Below, piece by piece: positions 33,193 to 42,934 of a stretch of 64,000 bases of DNA. Origin of the DNA: Actinomadura sp. K4S16. GTDB lineage: Bacteria; Actinomycetota; Actinomycetes; Streptosporangiales; Streptosporangiaceae. A program made the position numbers and the translations under genes. Every line of letters starts with the position of its first letter. The first letter of the stretch is position 1. The notes below the pieces were generated by a model. It was not told the DNA's origin. It made no database searches and worked only from the letters and a program-made list of their open reading frames with translations. The stretch lies in NCBI RefSeq assembly GCF_008327685.1, contig NZ_BDDE01000011.1, forward strand, positions 62,001 through 126,000. Reading direction: 5' to 3'.

Positions 33193-34871
33193 GGCCTGCG
33201 CGCCCCCGCCACCGCGCGGACCGCCTCGGTCAGCCGGCCCGCGCCCTCGACCGGGTTGCGCAGGTGCAGCCGGATCACCGGCAGCCGCCGCGCGCGCAGC
33301 GCCCGCAGCTCGCCGAGGGCGCGCGCGATCTGCAGCTGCGCCAGGCTGTAGGGGCGGCCGGGGACGGGGTGCGCGGCGAGCGCGTCGCCCGGCGCGGGCT
33401 CGCCCGTGATGATCAGGAACGCGCCGTTGCCCGGCCCGTCCTTGTGCACCGGCCCCGTCGCGTGCGGGTAGCCGGGGCCCGGCCCGTAGGCGACCGGGCG
33501 GCCGGACGCGCGGGCCAGCGACGGCGCGAGGTAGCGGCCGGAGAAGTCGCCCGACAGGTACGTCATCACCGCCAGGTAGCCGTCGGACGGCACCGAGGCG
33601 ACCAGGCCGCCGAGGACGGTCTGGAGCTCGGCGCCGGGCGGCCACGGGAAGTCGGCGTGCACCTCGATGTCGTCCTCGACGTACACCGGCCGCTCCTGCG
33701 TGAGCGACCCGCTCGCGACCGTGCGCAGCAGGGTGGCGGCGTCGTCCTCGGCCTCCTGGACGACCGTGCTCCCCGCCTCGAACGGGTTCACCCCGAGCAG
33801 CCACCCGGCGACCGCCGTCGCGTACTCCCACAGCAGGAACTGCGCGCCCAGCGGCGCCCACACCGAGGTGTCGGACTCGTCCTGCGCCGCGGACCGCGGG
33901 TTGACCGAGATGCCGTGCACGTCGGGGAAGTCGCCCCGCGCGCCGGGCGGCTCGAAGGCCAGCACGCCGCGGCCCCGCTTGCCGGTGCCGACCGCGAGCA
34001 GCTGGGAGATCCACGCGCTCAGCGCGCCCGGCCCGCCCGGTTCCCGCAGCAGCACCTTGTCGCGGGCGAGGCCGCCCGGCCCCTGCTGCGCGCAGCCGCC
34101 GATGACGGCGCCGAGCAGCAGCCCCGGGTTGTCCTCGTCCTTGGACAGCGAGGGCACCAGGGAGGCCGCCTCCTCCAGCAGCCGGTCGGCGTCCGCGCCC
34201 GCCAGCACGGCCGGGACGAGCCCGTACGCGGACAGCGCGCCGTAGTGCCCGGGCAGGTACGGGTCGGTGAGCCCGATCCGGTAGCCGCACTGGCGGGCGA
34301 AGTCGTGCAGCGGGCTGCCGTGGTCGGTGATCACGAGGAACCGGCTCGCGATCTCCCGCTCCGACAGGCCCCGCTCCCGGAACGCCGCGGCGAAGATCCG
34401 GCGGTAGGCGTCGCCCTCCAGGGACACGCCCGCCTTGCTGGACAGCACCACCAGGGTGCGGTCGAGCCGCTCCAGCGCGAACGCGAGCGCGGCAGTGTCG
34501 CCGCCGTCGAGCACGGTCAGCTCGCCGGACGGCCGCTCGGGCGCGCCGCCGGAGCCCGCGAGAGCGGGCGCGTGCGCCTCCATGACGGCCTGCGCGGCGA
34601 GGCTCTCGGCGCCGACGCCGATCAGCACGATGTGGTCGAGGCCCGAGTACCGCGCCTCCGACACCAGGCCGCTCACCTGGTTCAGCAGGCCGCGGGAGGC
34701 GAACGGCAGGTCGAGCCAGCCGAGCCGGCTGTGGTCGACCGCCCGCCGCCCCCACAGCCGGGGGTCCTTGGCGGCCAGCGCGCCGGGGACGCCGCAGCTC
34801 ACGAGGTAGTCCCGCGCCTGCAGCGCCGAGTCCAGCACGTCGCCGCGCGTCAGTACGTCGAATCCGGACAC
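33189..34871 (-). CDS. phosphoglucose isomerase-like protein B
   Basis: A 560-residue protein with PGI/SIS fold resembling the isomerase half of Tal-Pgi fusions. It best keeps the SIS phosphate loops: I-G-V-G-A-E-S-L-A (84-92) and S-S-K-A-G-V-S-L-E (144-152). The G-G-R-[FY]-S motif is P-G-H-Y-G (207-211), losing the active-site arginine. The region of the catalytic Glu reads A-V-G-T-G-K (293-298), with Val in its place by hand alignment. The C-terminal block is H-K-D-G-P. Start is GTG 34871, with GGAGGGA upstream. It is coupled by GTGA to paralogue A and separated from paralogue C by a 126-nt gap with a hairpin. Confidence 0.8.
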   Translation of the reverse strand: MSGFDVLTRGDVLDSALQARDYLVSCGVPGALAAKDPRLWGRRAVDHSRLGWLDLPFASRGLLNQVSGLVSEARYSGLDHIVLIGVGAESLAAQAVMEAHAPALAGSGGAPERPSGELTVLDGGDTAALAFALERLDRTLVVLSSKAGVSLEGDAYRRIFAAAFRERGLSEREIASRFLVITDHGSPLHDFARQCGYRIGLTDPYLPGHYGALSAYGLVPAVLAGADADRLLEEAASLVPSLSKDEDNPGLLLGAVIGGCAQQGPGGLARDKVLLREPGGPGALSAWISQLLAVGTGKRGRGVLAFEPPGARGDFPDVHGISVNPRSAAQDESDTSVWAPLGAQFLLWEYATAVAGWLLGVNPFEAGSTVVQEAEDDAATLLRTVASGSLTQERPVYVEDDIEVHADFPWPPGAELQTVLGGLVASVPSDGYLAVMTYLSGDFSGRYLAPSLARASGRPVAYGPGPGYPHATGPVHKDGPGNGAFLIITGEPAPGDALAAHPVPGRPYSLAQLQIARALGELRALRARRLPVIRLHLRNPVEGAGRLTEAVRAVAGARRP

Positions 34872-34947
34872 CGTTCCCTCCCACCCCCCATCGTTTCAGG
34901 AGAGAAAGGGCATCCGCGACCATCTCCGTCGATCTTCTGCGCCGCGT

Positions 34948-34992
34948 CCCGGATCCGGCCGGTCGCCCCGCGTCGCCGCGACCGGATCCGGG
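34948..34992. repeat. strong intercistronic hairpin between pgi-like C and B
   Basis: CCCGGATC ... GATCCGGG (8 bp) encloses CGGTCG ... CGACCG (6 bp) with a bulge on one side. It directly follows the stop of pgi-like C, so it may act as a partial terminator, a processing site or a mRNA stability element in the operon. Confidence 0.65.
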
Positions 34993-34997
34993 TCGGG

Positions 34998-36653
34998 TCA
35001 GCCGAGCGCCGCGGCGAGCTGCGCGAGCCCCTCGGCGCGGTCGCGCAGGTGGATCCGGTAGGCGGGGCGGCCGAGCGAGCGCAGCACCCGCAGGTCGCCG
35101 AACGCCTGCGCGAGCTGGAGCTCGCCCAGGGTGTAGGGCCTGCCCGGCACAGGGACGTCGCGGGTGACGGTACCGGTGATCTGCAGGAACGCGCCGTTCG
35201 CCGGGCCGCCCTTGTGGTACTGCCCGGCCGTGTGCAGGTAGCGGGGCCCCCACCCGAACGTGACCGGGACCGGATGCTTGCGCACCTTGGCGCCCCGCGC
35301 CGCGAGCAGCGGCCGCAGCCCCGCCGCCACGGCGTCGCCGGACCGGTCCAGGTAGGCCAGGAGGGCGAGGTAGCCGCCGTCCTCGACGTCCTCCAGGACG
35401 GTGTCGAGCGCCTTGGTGAGCGTCTGCGCACCGCGCAGCACGCCCTCGGGGGCGTGCACCTCGACCGCGCCCTCGACCAGCTCCGGGGGCCGGTGCACCA
35501 CGGTGGGCGCCGCGCCCTCCTCGGAGCGCAGCAGCGCCGCGGTGCTCTCGCGCGACTCTCCGGTGTCGGGCTCGGCGAACGGGTCGGCCCCGATCACCCG
35601 GCACGCCACCGCGACCGCGTACTCCCACAGCAGGAACTGAGCGCCGAGCGGCCCGGCGACGCTCACGCCCGCCTCGCGTCCGGGGCCCGGCTCGTCCGGG
35701 CGGCGACCGAGGATGACGCGCCGCAGGTCTCCGGTCAGCTCGAATCCGGCCGCGTCGACGCCCTCCACCACGACCGGGAGCAGGCCCTTGCCGTCCTTGC
35801 CCATCGTCCCGGCGACCAGCTGCTCCGCCCACGCGGCGAAGCCGTCCAGCCCGGAGCCGAGGTCGGCGATGACCAGCTTGTCGCGGGTGCCGAGGGCCGA
35901 GGACGCGAGCGCCGCGCCGAGCGCCAGCGCCGGGTTGTCGTAGGGCTGCCGCAGCACCGCCGCGAGCCGGGACGCCTCGTCCAGCAGGGGCTCGGCGTCC
36001 GCGCCCGCGAGCATGGCGGGGGCCAGCGCCCGCGCACCGAGCGCGCCGAACCGGCCGTCGACGTCGGATTCGGCCGTGACGAAGCGGTGTCCGGCCTCCT
36101 GGGCCGTGCGCTGGAGGTCGGAGCCCTCCTCGGCCACGACGACGAACCGGCCCGCCAGGTCCGCGCCCTCCAGCCCCGCCTCGGCGAAGGCGCGGCCGAA
36201 CACGCGTCGCAGCGCATCGGCCTCGACGCCGTCGTCCGCCACGACCACGAGCGTCCGGTCGAGGCCGGACGCCAGGACGGCGGACACCTCGTGCGGGTCG
36301 CTGGTGTCGAGGACGGTCAGCTCGGCGCCCGCCGTCCGGCAGATCGTCTCGGCGGCCAGGGCGGGGCCGCCGGACGCGGCCAGCACGACCCTGTCGAGGC
36401 CGGCGGAGCGGACCTCGCGCGCGAGGCCCGCCAGCCGGTCCCTCAGGTAGCGGGACGTCTCCGGCAGGCCGAGCCAGCCGAGCCGGCGGGCGGCGAGCGG
36501 GGCCGCGTCCGGCCCCCACAGCTTGGCGCTGCGGGACGCCAGCGACCCCGGCGCGCCGTCGGAGACGAGACGGTCGAGGACCGTCTCGCTCTCGTCGACG
36601 ACGGCGCCGCGGATGGTGACCGAGATCCCCCCGGCGGTCACCACCGAGGTCAC
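34998..36653 (-). CDS. phosphoglucose isomerase-like protein C
   Basis: A 551-residue PGI-family protein, first of three tandem paralogues. It alone keeps the arginine of the sugar-binding motif (D-G-R-F-G, 199-203) and the C-terminal block A-G-Q-Y-H-K-G-G-P that in Tal-Pgi-type isomerases carries the essential Gln and Lys. However the first SIS loop is A-S-G-G-P-A, the phosphate loop is A-D-D-G-V-E, and the Glu region reads A-G-T-M-G-K (281-286) where active relatives have A-E-S-T-G-K. It is the likeliest of the three to bind sugar phosphate, but activity is uncertain. GTG 36653 overlaps the tal stop by GTGA. Confidence 0.8.
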   Translation of the reverse strand: MTSVVTAGGISVTIRGAVVDESETVLDRLVSDGAPGSLASRSAKLWGPDAAPLAARRLGWLGLPETSRYLRDRLAGLAREVRSAGLDRVVLAASGGPALAAETICRTAGAELTVLDTSDPHEVSAVLASGLDRTLVVVADDGVEADALRRVFGRAFAEAGLEGADLAGRFVVVAEEGSDLQRTAQEAGHRFVTAESDVDGRFGALGARALAPAMLAGADAEPLLDEASRLAAVLRQPYDNPALALGAALASSALGTRDKLVIADLGSGLDGFAAWAEQLVAGTMGKDGKGLLPVVVEGVDAAGFELTGDLRRVILGRRPDEPGPGREAGVSVAGPLGAQFLLWEYAVAVACRVIGADPFAEPDTGESRESTAALLRSEEGAAPTVVHRPPELVEGAVEVHAPEGVLRGAQTLTKALDTVLEDVEDGGYLALLAYLDRSGDAVAAGLRPLLAARGAKVRKHPVPVTFGWGPRYLHTAGQYHKGGPANGAFLQITGTVTRDVPVPGRPYTLGELQLAQAFGDLRVLRSLGRPAYRIHLRDRAEGLAQLAAALG

Positions 36654-37765
36654 GCGCCGGCCCTCTTGGACTCCAGCTCGCCGGTGATGGTGTCGAGGAG
36701 CTCCTTCCAGGACGCCTCGAACTTCTCGACGCCCTCCTCCTCCAGCACCCGCACGACGTCGTCGTAGTCGACGCCGGCGTCCTTCAGCGCCGCCATGTGC
36801 GCACGGGCGTCGTCGTAGGCGCCCCGGACGGTGTCGCCGCGGACCTGGCCGTGGTCGGCCTCCGCCACCAGCGTCGCCTCCGGCATCGTGTTGACGGTGC
36901 CCGGCGCGACCAGCTCGTCCACGTACAGAGTGTCGTTGAGGTCGGGGTCCTTCACGCCGGTCGAGGCCCACAGCGGCCGCTGGGGACGGGCCCCGGCGTC
37001 CTTGAGCGCCTTCCACCGGTCGGTGGCGGACTTCTCCTCGAACAGCGCGTAGGCGAGCCGGGCGTTGGCGAGGCCCGCCTTGGAGCGCAGCGCCTTCGCC
37101 TCGTCCGAGCCGATCTTGTCGAGCCGCTTGTCGATCTCGGTGTCCACCCGGCTGACGAAGAACGAGGCCACCGAGGCGATCGTCGACAGGTCGTGGCCGT
37201 TCTCCCTGGCCTTCTCCAGGCCGGCGAAGAACGCGTCGATGACCTTGCCGTAGCGCTCCAGCGAGAAGATCAGCGTGACGTTCACGCTGATGCCCTCGGC
37301 CAGCGCCGCCGTGATCGCCGGCAGGCCCTCCTCGGTCGCCGGGATCTTGACGAGCAGGTTGGGCCGGTCGACCATCCACCACAGCGCCCGCGCCTCGGCG
37401 ACCGTCCGGCGGGTGTCGCGGGCCACGCGCGGGTCGACCTCGATCGACACGCGGCCGTCCAGGCCCTCGGTCCGGTCGTAGACCGGGCGCAGGACGTCGC
37501 AGCCCCACCGGATGTCGTAGGTGGTGATCGCCCGGGACGCCTCCTCGACGTCCACGCCGCGCACCGCGAGGTCGCGGACCTGCTCGTCGTAGGCGTCGCC
37601 CTTGCTCAGCGCCTTGGCGAAGATCGTCGGGTTGGACGTGACGCCGACGACGTGCTTGTCCTTGACCAGCTCCGCCAGGTTGCCCGTGCGCAGCCGCTCC
37701 CGGCTGATGTCGTCCAGCCAGATTGACACGCCCTCGCCCGAGAGCTCCTTCAGAATGTCGCTCAT
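36650..37765 (-). CDS. tal: transaldolase
   Basis: A 371-residue transaldolase of the long actinobacterial type (TalA/TAL-PGI N-terminal-like). It moves a dihydroxyacetone unit between sedoheptulose 7-phosphate and glyceraldehyde 3-phosphate. [21 protein letters not shown] and the Schiff-base lysine in N-L-L-V-K-I-P-A-T (about 136-144) are conserved, and the [10 protein letters not shown] block follows. AGGAG lies before ATG 37765. It is coupled by GTGA to the first pgi-like gene, mirroring the fused Tal-Pgi proteins of other bacteria. Confidence 0.96.
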   Translation of the reverse strand: MSDILKELSGEGVSIWLDDISRERLRTGNLAELVKDKHVVGVTSNPTIFAKALSKGDAYDEQVRDLAVRGVDVEEASRAITTYDIRWGCDVLRPVYDRTEGLDGRVSIEVDPRVARDTRRTVAEARALWWMVDRPNLLVKIPATEEGLPAITAALAEGISVNVTLIFSLERYGKVIDAFFAGLEKARENGHDLSTIASVASFFVSRVDTEIDKRLDKIGSDEAKALRSKAGLANARLAYALFEEKSATDRWKALKDAGARPQRPLWASTGVKDPDLNDTLYVDELVAPGTVNTMPEATLVAEADHGQVRGDTVRGAYDDARAHMAALKDAGVDYDDVVRVLEEEGVEKFEASWKELLDTITGELESKRAGA

Positions 37766-37819
37766 CGCTTTCTCCTCGTCGTCTTCACGTCGTCGTCACC
37801 GTCGGCCCGGGGGCGGGGC

Positions 37820-37849
37820 GGCGGCGCCCAGGGGTGCGCGGGCGCCGCC
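37820..37849. repeat. perfect 10-bp hairpin between tkt and tal
   Basis: GGCGGCGCCC, a 10-nt loop and GGGCGCCGCC lie in the 101-nt gap between the transketolase stop and the transaldolase start. It may attenuate or process the operon mRNA. Confidence 0.65.
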
Positions 37850-37866
37850 TGCCTCGTGGGCCTCGC

Positions 37867-39993
37867 TCAGTTGCCGGTCGTCTCGCCCTGCCCGGCGTTC
37901 CGCACGCCGGCCTTGATGAGGCTGGCCTTGGCCGCCGCCACCACGCGCTCGGAGGTGATGCCGAACTGCTGGAACAGCGTCTTGTAGTCGGCCGAGGCGC
38001 CGAAGTGCTCCAGGCTCACCGACTCGCCGGCGTCGCCGACGTAGGTGCGCCAGCCGAGCGCCACGCCGGCCTCGACCGACACCCGGGCGCGCACGCCGGG
38101 CGGCAGGACCTCCTGCCGGTAGGCGTCGGACTGCTCCTCGAACCACTCCACGCACGGCATCGACACGACGCGGGTCGGGGTGCCCTCGGACTGCAGCGCC
38201 TCGCGCGCCTGGAGCGCCAGCGCCACCTCGCTGCCGGTCGCGATGATGATCACTTCCGGCCGCCCGCCGTCGGCGTCGGCCAGCACGTAGCCGCCCTTGG
38301 CGACGCCCTCCGCGGACGCGAGCCCGCCGCCGCGCTCCAGCGTCGGCAGCTTCTGCCGGGTGAGCGCGAGGCCGGCCGGGCGGTCGGTGTGCTGCAGGAC
38401 GGTCCGCCACGCCACCGCGGTCTCGTTGGCATCGGCCGGGCGGACGACGTCCAGACCGGGGATGGCCCGCAGCGCCCACAGGTGCTCGACGGGCTGGTGG
38501 GTCGGGCCGTCCTCGCCGAGGCCGATCGAGTCGTGCGTCCAGACGAAGGTGACCGGCAGCTTCATCAGCGCCGCCAGCCGGACCGCCGGGCGCATGTAGT
38601 CGCTGAAGATCAGGAACGTGCCGCCGTAGGGGCGGGTGCCGCCGTGCAGCGCGATGCCGTTGCAGATGGCGGCCATCGCGTGCTCGCGGACGCCGAAGTG
38701 CAGCGTGCGGCCGTAGCGGTGGCCGGGGAACTCCTTGGTCTGGAACTCCTCCGGGATGAAGGACGGCTCGCCCTTCATCGTCGTGTTGTTGCTCTCCGCG
38801 AGGTCGGCCGAGCCGCCCCACAGCTCCGGCAGCGCCGGCGCCAGGGACGCCAGCACCTCGCCGGACGCGGCGCGGGTCGCGATGTCCTTGCCGGCCTCGA
38901 ACGCCGGGAGCGCCTCCTCCCAGCCGGCGGGCAGCGTGCGGGAGGAGATCCGGTCGAACTCGGCGGCCCGGTCGGGGTTCGCCGCCCGCCACGCCTCGAA
39001 GGTCCGGTTCCACTCGGCGTGCTCCACGCGGCCCCGGTCGGAGACGGCGCGGGCGTGGGCCAGCACCTCCTCGGGGACGTGGAAGCTCTCGGCCGGGTCC
39101 ATGCCGAGGACCTGCTTGGTCGCGGCGACCTCGTCGGCGCCGAGCGCCGAACCGTGGATCTTGCCGGTGTTCTTCTTGTTCGGCGCCGGCCAGCCGATGA
39201 TCGTGCGCAGCGCGATGAAGGACGGGCGGGAGGTCTCGGCCTTGGCCGCGGCGAACGCCGCGGCGAGCGCGGCGACGTTCTCCTCGTAGTCGCCGTTCTC
39301 GGTCCAGTCGACGTGGTGGACGTCCCAGCCGTAGGCCGCGTACCGGGCGCGCACGTCCTCCGACAGGGCGATGGCCGTGTCGTCCTCGATCGAGATGTGG
39401 TTGTCGTCGTAGAGCAGCACCAGGTTGCCGAGGCGCTGGTGCGCCGCCAGCGCGCTCGCCTCGTGGCTGATGCCCTCCTCGATGTCGCCGTCGGACGCGA
39501 ACGCCCAGACGGTGTGGTCGAAGGGGGACTCGCCCTCGGGCGCGTCAGGGTCGAACAGGCCGCGCTCGCGGCGGGCCGCCATCGCCATGCCCACGGCGTT
39601 CGCGATGCCCTGGCCGAGGGGCCCGGTCGTGGTCTCCACGCCCGCGGTGTGCCCGTACTCGGGGTGGCCGGGGGTGAGGCTGCCCCACTTGCGCAGCGAC
39701 TTCAGGTCGTCCAGCGTCATCGGGTAGCCCGACAGGTACAGCTGGATGTAAAGGGTCAGGCTGGAGTGGCCGCAGGACAACACGAACCTGTCCCGCCCGG
39801 GCCACTGCGGGTCCGTCGGGTCGTGCCGCAGGAACCGCTGGAAGAGAAGGTAGGCGGCCGGTGCGAGGCTCATCGCCGTCCCGGGGTGACCGGAGCCCGC
39901 CTCCTCGACCGCGTCCATGGCGAGGGCGCGGATCACGTCCACCGCGCGCCGGTCCTGGTCGGACCACTCAAACGTGCTGTTGTCCCTGCTCAC
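37867..39993 (-). CDS. tkt: transketolase
   Basis: A 708-residue thiamine diphosphate enzyme of the non-oxidative pentose-phosphate pathway. G-S-G-H-P-G-T (about 33-39), G-P-L-G-Q-G and S-D-G-D-I-E-E-G (metal and ThDP binding, with L-L-Y-D-D-N-H-I-S-I-E) are in place, and the C-terminal part has E-D-G-P-T-H-Q-P. The start is GTG 39993; the only nearby ribosome-like site, GAGGAG, is 14 nt upstream. It is first in the operon and divergent from ctaB, as in other actinobacteria. Confidence 0.97.
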   Translation of the reverse strand: MSRDNSTFEWSDQDRRAVDVIRALAMDAVEEAGSGHPGTAMSLAPAAYLLFQRFLRHDPTDPQWPGRDRFVLSCGHSSLTLYIQLYLSGYPMTLDDLKSLRKWGSLTPGHPEYGHTAGVETTTGPLGQGIANAVGMAMAARRERGLFDPDAPEGESPFDHTVWAFASDGDIEEGISHEASALAAHQRLGNLVLLYDDNHISIEDDTAIALSEDVRARYAAYGWDVHHVDWTENGDYEENVAALAAAFAAAKAETSRPSFIALRTIIGWPAPNKKNTGKIHGSALGADEVAATKQVLGMDPAESFHVPEEVLAHARAVSDRGRVEHAEWNRTFEAWRAANPDRAAEFDRISSRTLPAGWEEALPAFEAGKDIATRAASGEVLASLAPALPELWGGSADLAESNNTTMKGEPSFIPEEFQTKEFPGHRYGRTLHFGVREHAMAAICNGIALHGGTRPYGGTFLIFSDYMRPAVRLAALMKLPVTFVWTHDSIGLGEDGPTHQPVEHLWALRAIPGLDVVRPADANETAVAWRTVLQHTDRPAGLALTRQKLPTLERGGGLASAEGVAKGGYVLADADGGRPEVIIIATGSEVALALQAREALQSEGTPTRVVSMPCVEWFEEQSDAYRQEVLPPGVRARVSVEAGVALGWRTYVGDAGESVSLEHFGASADYKTLFQQFGITSERVVAAAKASLIKAGVRNAGQGETTGN

Positions 39994-40534
39994 GGAAACG
40001 ACAGGCTCCTCTCGAACCGGTGTCTAAGAACACTCTGTAATGTTGTGCGCCGGCGGCGTCGCGGACGGCCCCGGCACACAGGACAACGTCCGGCGGTGCG
40101 GCCCCTCTTCCCCCGCCCGGGCCGCACGGGAGCGGCCTGGTGGAGATCGTGCCGCGCCCAGCCGCGAGCCTATCGCGCGGGAGGGCCGCCGCAGGCTGGG
40201 GCGAGGGGGGTGCGGGGCCGCACGCCGGGCACCGGGCCGCGACGCTTCATGCACCCTTGCCCGAACGCTCCGCGGGCTAACCCCCCGCACGGGTGATCCG
40301 GCGGGTGATCCGCGGCCGCCCCGGTCCGCGGGAGCGCCGGACCGCCGCGCACGGCGCGCACGGCGCGTCCGGCGACCCGGTGCGCGGTCCCGGGAGGGGG
40401 CGGACTACAGTGATTGCGCGGCTGACGCCAGCGGCCGCGGCAAGACGACCAAGCCGAAGTCGCAGCCAGCCGAGGCCGGCCCGGATCGCGGGGGCACCGC
40501 CGAGGTGGTACCGATTTCTCATCCCTAGTCAGAC
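39994..40534. promoter_or_regulatory. 541-nt divergent intergenic region tkt / ctaB
   Basis: This region must hold the promoters of the pentose-phosphate operon (minus) and of ctaB (plus). AACA-N8-TGTT (40029-40044) is a small palindrome about 40 nt before tkt. TACAGT at 40406-40411 is the best plus-strand -10 and would leave a leader of about 115 nt for ctaB. GGGTGATCCG and GGGTGATCCG occur as a direct repeat at 40291-40300 and (as CGGGTGATCCG) 40304-40313. I see no convincing gene. Confidence 0.5.
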
Positions 40535-41536
40535 GTGGACCCGATTGTGACGGTGCTCAGTAACAAGCGCGGGATCGAGCTGGACGAGCAGGTGCCCGAG
40601 GCGCCGCCGTCCCCGTTCGCCCCGCCCCCCGCCGAGCGGGCCGAACGGCGCACGCTCGGTGCGAGCGTGCGCGCCTACGTGGCGCTGACCAAGCCGCGCG
40701 TCATCGAGCTGCTCTTGATCACCACCATCCCGGTGATGTTCCTGGCGGCCCGGGGCGTGCCGCCGCTGCCCACCGTCCTGCTGACGCTGGCGTTCGGCAC
40801 CATGTCCGCCGGCGCCGCCAACGCGATCAACTGCTACATCGACCGCGACATCGACGCCAAGATGCGCCGCACCCGGCGCCGCCCGCTGGCCCGCCACCAG
40901 GTCACCCCGGCCCGCGCCCTGGTCTTCGGGGTGACGCTGGCCGCGCTGTCCACCGTCGGGTTCCTGCTCACGGTGAACCCGGTCGCCGCGGCCGGGTCGC
41001 TGTTCGCGATCCTGTTCTACGTCTTCGTCTACTCGCTGCTGCTCAAGCGCCGCACGTCGCAGAACGTCGTGTGGGGCGGCATCGCCGGGTGCATGCCCGT
41101 CCTCATCGGCTGGGCCGCCGTCACCGGGGGCGTCGCCTGGACGCCGTTCGTCCTGTTCGGCGTCGTGTTCCTCTGGACGCCGCCGCACACCTGGACGCTC
41201 GCGATGCGCTACCGCGAGGACTACGCCGTCGCCAAGGTCCCGATGCTGCCGGTCGTCGCCTCCGAGCGCCGCGTGGTCGTCGAGAGCCTGGTGTACACCT
41301 ACGCGACCGTCGCCTGCTCGCTGGTGCTGTGGCCCGTCGCCGGGATGGGCCCGGTGTACGGGGCCGTCGCCGTCGTCCTGGGCCTGGTCTTCCTCGCCGA
41401 GGGGCACCGCCTGCTGAAGGCCGTGCGCGCCGGGGTGACCGGCGTCCACCTGCGGCCGATGCGCTTCTTCCACCTGTCGAACGTCTACCTGGCGCTGCTG
41501 TTCACCGCCGTGGCGGTCGACCCGCTCCTGTACTGA
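40535..41536 (+). CDS. ctaB: protoheme IX farnesyltransferase (heme O synthase)
   Basis: A 333-residue polytopic membrane enzyme of the UbiA family that adds a farnesyl group to heme B, giving heme O for cytochrome oxidase. The polyprenyl-binding Asp motif is N-C-Y-I-D-R-D-I-D (about 109-117), and the second Asp-containing block is [12 protein letters not shown]. Nine helices fit. A Pro-rich cytoplasmic N terminus (about 1-40) precedes helix 1. GTG 40535 is used; GTG 40547 is an alternative. It is divergent from tkt, as in mycobacteria and Streptomyces. Confidence 0.95.
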   Translation: MDPIVTVLSNKRGIELDEQVPEAPPSPFAPPPAERAERRTLGASVRAYVALTKPRVIELLLITTIPVMFLAARGVPPLPTVLLTLAFGTMSAGAANAINCYIDRDIDAKMRRTRRRPLARHQVTPARALVFGVTLAALSTVGFLLTVNPVAAAGSLFAILFYVFVYSLLLKRRTSQNVVWGGIAGCMPVLIGWAAVTGGVAWTPFVLFGVVFLWTPPHTWTLAMRYREDYAVAKVPMLPVVASERRVVVESLVYTYATVACSLVLWPVAGMGPVYGAVAVVLGLVFLAEGHRLLKAVRAGVTGVHLRPMRFFHLSNVYLALLFTAVAVDPLLY

Positions 41537-41608
41537 CGGCGCGTCCGGCCGGGGGCGGCGCTTCCGGCGCTTTACCGATCGGTCCCACCTGCCGTTACCC
41601 TTCGCGGT

Positions 41609-42835
41609 ATGGCGACCATGGATCCCAAGGCGGTGCTCGAGGGCCGCGTCCCCGGACGGCCTCCGGTCGGCCTGATCCTCGGCATGACCGTGTCCGGGCT
41701 GTGCGCCGTCATCGCGCTCGGCACGTACGCCGTGCTGGGCGGGGCCGCCTTCTGGGTCGGGGCGCTCCTCGCGATCCTGCCGATCCCGGTGCTGGTCGCC
41801 CTCGCACTCACCCTCGACCGGCTGGAGCCCGAGCCGCCGCGCGCGCTCGCCTTCTCGTTCATGTGGGGCGCGGGGGTCGCCGTCCTGGGCGCCCTCGTGC
41901 TCAACACCCTCGGGATGCTGTACGTGACCGTGCCCATCTTCGGCGAGACGGAGGGCCACTTCGTCAGCGCCGCCTTCGGCGCCCCGGTCATCGAGGAGAC
42001 GCTGAAGGGCGCCGTCCTGTTCGGCATGCTGTGGTTCCGCCGCAACGAGATCGACGGGTTCGCGGACGGGATCATCTACGCCGCCATGGTGGGCCTCGGC
42101 TTCGCCATGATGGAGAACATCACGTACTACATGCGGGCGTTCGAGGACGGCGGCGCCCAGCAGCTCCAGGCGGTGTTCATCCTGCGCGGCCTGATCGCGC
42201 CGCTCAGCCACCCGCTGTTCACCGCGATGACCGGCCTCGGCGTCGCCTACGCCGCCACCCACCGGCGCGGCCAGCTCGCCGCGCCGCTGGCCGGGCTGCT
42301 CGGCGCGATGGTCCTGCACGGGCTGTGGAACGGGGCCGCCGCCTTCGGGCTCGGCGGCATCGGCGCCGTCTACGTGCTCGACTTCTCCGTCCTGGTCACG
42401 CTGATCGTCATCGTGTTCGTGGAGCGCCGCGGCACCGTGCGGCGCATCGAGGCGTACCTGCCGATGTACGCCGGGACGGGCCTGGTGACGCCTCAGGACG
42501 TGCGCATGCTGCGCTCCATCCCCTCCCGCCGCGCCGCCCGCCGCTGGGCCCGCTCGGTCGGCGGCGCGCCCGCCGGGCGCGCCATGGTCGACTACCAGCT
42601 CGCCGCGACCGAGCTCGCGCTGCTGCACAAGCGCGCCGACCGGGGCGTCGCCGACCCGGGCTGGTTCGCCACCCGCCGCGACTCCCTGCTCGAACTGATG
42701 GCGCTGGCCAGGCAGGCGTTCCTGCGCACAGCGCCGCGCCCCGGAGCGGCCCCGCCGGCGGCCGGGCCGCCGTGGGCGCGCCAGGGCCCGTCGGGATTCC
42801 TGCCGCCCCGACCACCCGGCCCCTACGGCGCCTGA
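41609..42835 (+). CDS. PrsW-type intramembrane metalloprotease
   Basis: A 408-residue membrane protein of the PrsW/Abi-related family. P-V-I-E-E-T-L-K-G (about 125-133) is the metal-binding E-E-x-x-K motif, M-M-E-N follows in the next helix, and S-H-P-L-F-T-A-M-T-G supplies a conserved His. About eight helices end near residue 270; a cytoplasmic, Pro-rich tail (about 275-408) has no recognised domain. PrsW cleaves anti-sigma factors in Bacillus; no anti-sigma gene is nearby, so the target is unknown. It lies between ctaB and ctaA on the same strand. Confidence 0.88.
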   Translation: MATMDPKAVLEGRVPGRPPVGLILGMTVSGLCAVIALGTYAVLGGAAFWVGALLAILPIPVLVALALTLDRLEPEPPRALAFSFMWGAGVAVLGALVLNTLGMLYVTVPIFGETEGHFVSAAFGAPVIEETLKGAVLFGMLWFRRNEIDGFADGIIYAAMVGLGFAMMENITYYMRAFEDGGAQQLQAVFILRGLIAPLSHPLFTAMTGLGVAYAATHRRGQLAAPLAGLLGAMVLHGLWNGAAAFGLGGIGAVYVLDFSVLVTLIVIVFVERRGTVRRIEAYLPMYAGTGLVTPQDVRMLRSIPSRRAARRWARSVGGAPAGRAMVDYQLAATELALLHKRADRGVADPGWFATRRDSLLELMALARQAFLRTAPRPGAAPPAAGPPWARQGPSGFLPPRPPGPYGA

Positions 42836-42934
42836 CCCCCGGCCAGCGGCCCGTCCGCGCGGCGCGGTCGTGCGGTGCGGGCATGGGCAGGGGTCGCGTC
42901 ACGGTCACGGGGGCCCGGCCATACGATTGGTGCC

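Noticed and set aside
33193-36519. Minus-strand extension of pgi-like A into a 1646-residue protein
   Set aside because: It reads pgi-like B and C in the wrong frame; the coupled GTG at 33192 gives normal protein length.
40403-40528. Short plus-strand frame with high GC3 before ctaB, ending T-A-E-V-V-P-I-S-H-P
   Set aside because: There is no plausible start codon in frame after the candidate promoter and no recognised family; it is more likely leader sequence.
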